A DNA stretch of 5,590 bases from Actinomycetota bacterium (GTDB lineage Bacteria > Actinomycetota > Aquicultoria > Aquicultorales > Aquicultoraceae): the NCBI GenBank assembly GCA_030017355.1, contig JASEIR010000040.1:8888-14477 (forward strand), in the 5' to 3' direction. Positions 4,107-5,590 of the stretch are shown piece by piece. The notes under the pieces were generated by a model, which saw only the letters and a list, made by a program, of their open reading frames with translations, was not told the origin of the DNA and did no database searches. Both the position numbers and the translations under genes were made by a program. Positions within the stretch are counted from its first letter, which is position 1. Each line of letters starts with the position of its first letter.

Positions 4107-5590
4107 ATGCGTTATTTCTTTATGGGCAAGCCAGGAAGCATAGGCGGCGCTAGAAGCAAAATTAACCTTGATATGGCTATCCGGTTGTGCTTAGTCCTTA
4201 TTGTAACTGCACTTCCCCTTTTCATGCTTCCGCAGACTTATAGTGTGTTTGACCTGCCAGAAGCTATGCTTTTCATTGTACTTACAAGCCTAATCTTGTG
4301 CACATGGATTATTAAAATTACTCAAGAGGGCCATATTAAATGGTATCGGAGTCCTCTGGACATCCCCACCGTTACTATGATTGCAATAGTAACCATATCT
4401 ACTATTTTATCTGTAAATCCGATCACAAGTTTAACTGGATCATCGCTATCTGATAGAAATGAATCTTTTTTGGTCTTTCTTTCCTATATTTTTCTGTTCG
4501 TGGCCGCCAATCAATTCACCGCCGGTAACTCCAATCGAAAACAGCATCTGCTAAAATTTTTTGTTACTACGGCTTCCGCAATTTCGATTTACGCGATTCT
4601 TCAGCACTTTGGAATTGACTACTTTCAATACGATGTGTCAGGGATTGATACAAAGCGGCCGCCTGGAACACTTGGCCAACCTGCTTACCTTGGAATGTAC
4701 CTAGCAATGGTCCTTCCTATCTCCATAACGCTGTTCTCTATCGAAAGGCGTAGACTAGATCGCATAATTTATGCTTTATCAGCGATTGTAGTTGTTATTG
4801 CCTTGGTTTTAACCTACACGAGAGGCTCATGGCTTGCAGCAATCGTGGCCGTTGCCATTGTTATTAGCTATTCTACCTTAAAGCAAAGTAAATACCGAGT
4901 AAGATTGCTGGTTCTTGTCGCATGTATCTTTTTTGCAGTTTTGCTTGCAGTAGTCCTTTCAGGCTCGCTAAATCTCTTAAGCGAAAGAGTTGAGTCCGCT
5001 CTTGAGCTCAAAGGGAGTGCAGCACAAAGATTAGGTATCTGGAATTCAACCCTTAATTTAACAAAGGAAAGGCCGCTTTTAGGTTGGGGCATCGAGACCT
5101 TTGAGGACATACACCCAAAGGCAGAGACTAGATCGCTGGTTAGGCTGGAGGGTGGACCAATTCGAGCTGATAGGCCACATAATCAGATTCTTTACTTAAG
5201 CTACTCTATGGGTTTTATAGGATTACTAACATATTTATGGGTAATAATTACAGCGTTTCTATTTGGTCTTAAAGCATTGAAAAATTTGGATGGAAATGAT
5301 TCTTTAATGCTAATTGGCATCATGAGCGCTCTTGTTAGCTGTATTGTAAGTGAGCAGTTCCTGTTTAGCCTAGCTGCAGTTACACCAATCTTCTGGTTGA
5401 TGGTTGGTTTGTTGGTATCAAATGCAAGCCGTTTCCAAGTAGTAAATATTAGCCATCTGAAAGCACAAGTCCTTCGATGCTCCATGGTAGCGATTGCCTT
5501 TATCTCACTAGCTATGGCAGCTGCTTTTATTACAGCTGATGTGCTTTACGAGCGTGGAAATGAGAGTTTTGATGGCAACGACCTTATAAG
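4107..5590 (+). CDS. O-antigen ligase/Wzy-family membrane protein, 3' end outside the window
   Basis: At least 494 codons, open at the right edge. The protein is polytopic: hydrophobic segments at about 25-41, 51-70, 86-102, 120-134, 150-167, 192-210, 220-237, 241-255, 266-285, 364-390, 398-412, 416-437 and 457-477. Family landmarks are GTLGQPAYLG (187-196), TYTRGSWLA (236-244), RLGIWNSTLNLTKERPLLGW (308-327) and the large external loop ending in RPHNQILYL (356-364), with His358 and Gly369 in the H-x10-G pattern of WaaL-type ligases. Such enzymes join or polymerise lipid-linked glycans on the outer side of the membrane. In a single-membrane cell the product would be a cell-surface polysaccharide or glycoprotein rather than LPS. 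Residues after the last segment (VLYERGNESFDG) look like the start of a TPR-type tail, common in long members. GGAG (4099-4102) lies 4 nt before the chosen ATG; in-frame ATGs at 4122 and 4173 are alternatives. It is divergent from the FxLYD-type gene. Confidence 0.92.
   Translation, partial: MRYFFMGKPGSIGGARSKINLDMAIRLCLVLIVTALPLFMLPQTYSVFDLPEAMLFIVLTSLILCTWIIKITQEGHIKWYRSPLDIPTVTMIAIVTISTILSVNPITSLTGSSLSDRNESFLVFLSYIFLFVAANQFTAGNSNRKQHLLKFFVTTASAISIYAILQHFGIDYFQYDVSGIDTKRPPGTLGQPAYLGMYLAMVLPISITLFSIERRRLDRIIYALSAIVVVIALVLTYTRGSWLAAIVAVAIVISYSTLKQSKYRVRLLVLVACIFFAVLLAVVLSGSLNLLSERVESALELKGSAAQRLGIWNSTLNLTKERPLLGWGIETFEDIHPKAETRSLVRLEGGPIRADRPHNQILYLSYSMGFIGLLTYLWVIITAFLFGLKALKNLDGNDSLMLIGIMSALVSCIVSEQFLFSLAAVTPIFWLMVGLLVSNASRFQVVNISHLKAQVLRCSMVAIAFISLAMAAAFITADVLYERGNESFDGNDLI

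Noticed and set aside
4868..5485. Two minus-strand frames (4868-5110 and 5201-5485)
   Set aside because: Both lie opposite the O-antigen ligase-like gene, whose reading frame is unbroken and has clear family motifs.

Overview
The window comes from a bacterium of moderate, somewhat AT-rich composition, probably with a single (Gram-positive type) cell membrane. The signs are lipoprotein signal peptides, a GerMN-domain lipoprotein, an FxLYD-type lipoprotein, G-rich Shine-Dalgarno sequences and a TTG start. An anaerobic Bacillota or an early-branching Actinomycetota would fit. This is inferred from gene content only; no marker gene is present.

Layout. Positions 1-61 hold the 5' end of a minus-strand gene that leaves the window to the left, with a good promoter at 98-126. 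Positions 62-509 are non-coding and packed with inverted repeats, the most striking being a three-armed repeat at 229-327. Positions 510-3238 carry three minus-strand genes, in transcription order: a GerMN lipoprotein (3238-2702), a membrane-anchored TPR protein (2621-1965) and a membrane-anchored NHL beta-propeller protein (1946-510). The last two are only 18 nt apart. A 218-bp gap separates this set from a fourth minus-strand gene, an FxLYD-type lipoprotein (3882-3457). Positions 3883-4106 are a divergent control region with overlapping promoter-like elements. From 4107 a plus-strand gene for an O-antigen ligase/Wzy-type polytopic membrane protein runs off the right edge with at least 494 codons. 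No stop is seen in the window.

How the parts may work together. All four complete proteins are predicted to be exported or membrane-anchored: two lipoproteins, one TPR protein with an N-terminal anchor, and one NHL protein with two membrane segments. The partial fifth is an integral membrane enzyme. The cluster therefore looks devoted to the cell envelope. The most unusual item is the C-terminal, predicted cytoplasmic, 127-residue tail of the NHL protein. It reads like a PIN-type nuclease fold, which would put a possible nuclease-like domain on the inside and a six-bladed propeller on the outside of one membrane protein. That is an inference from motif spacing and needs profile or structure checks.
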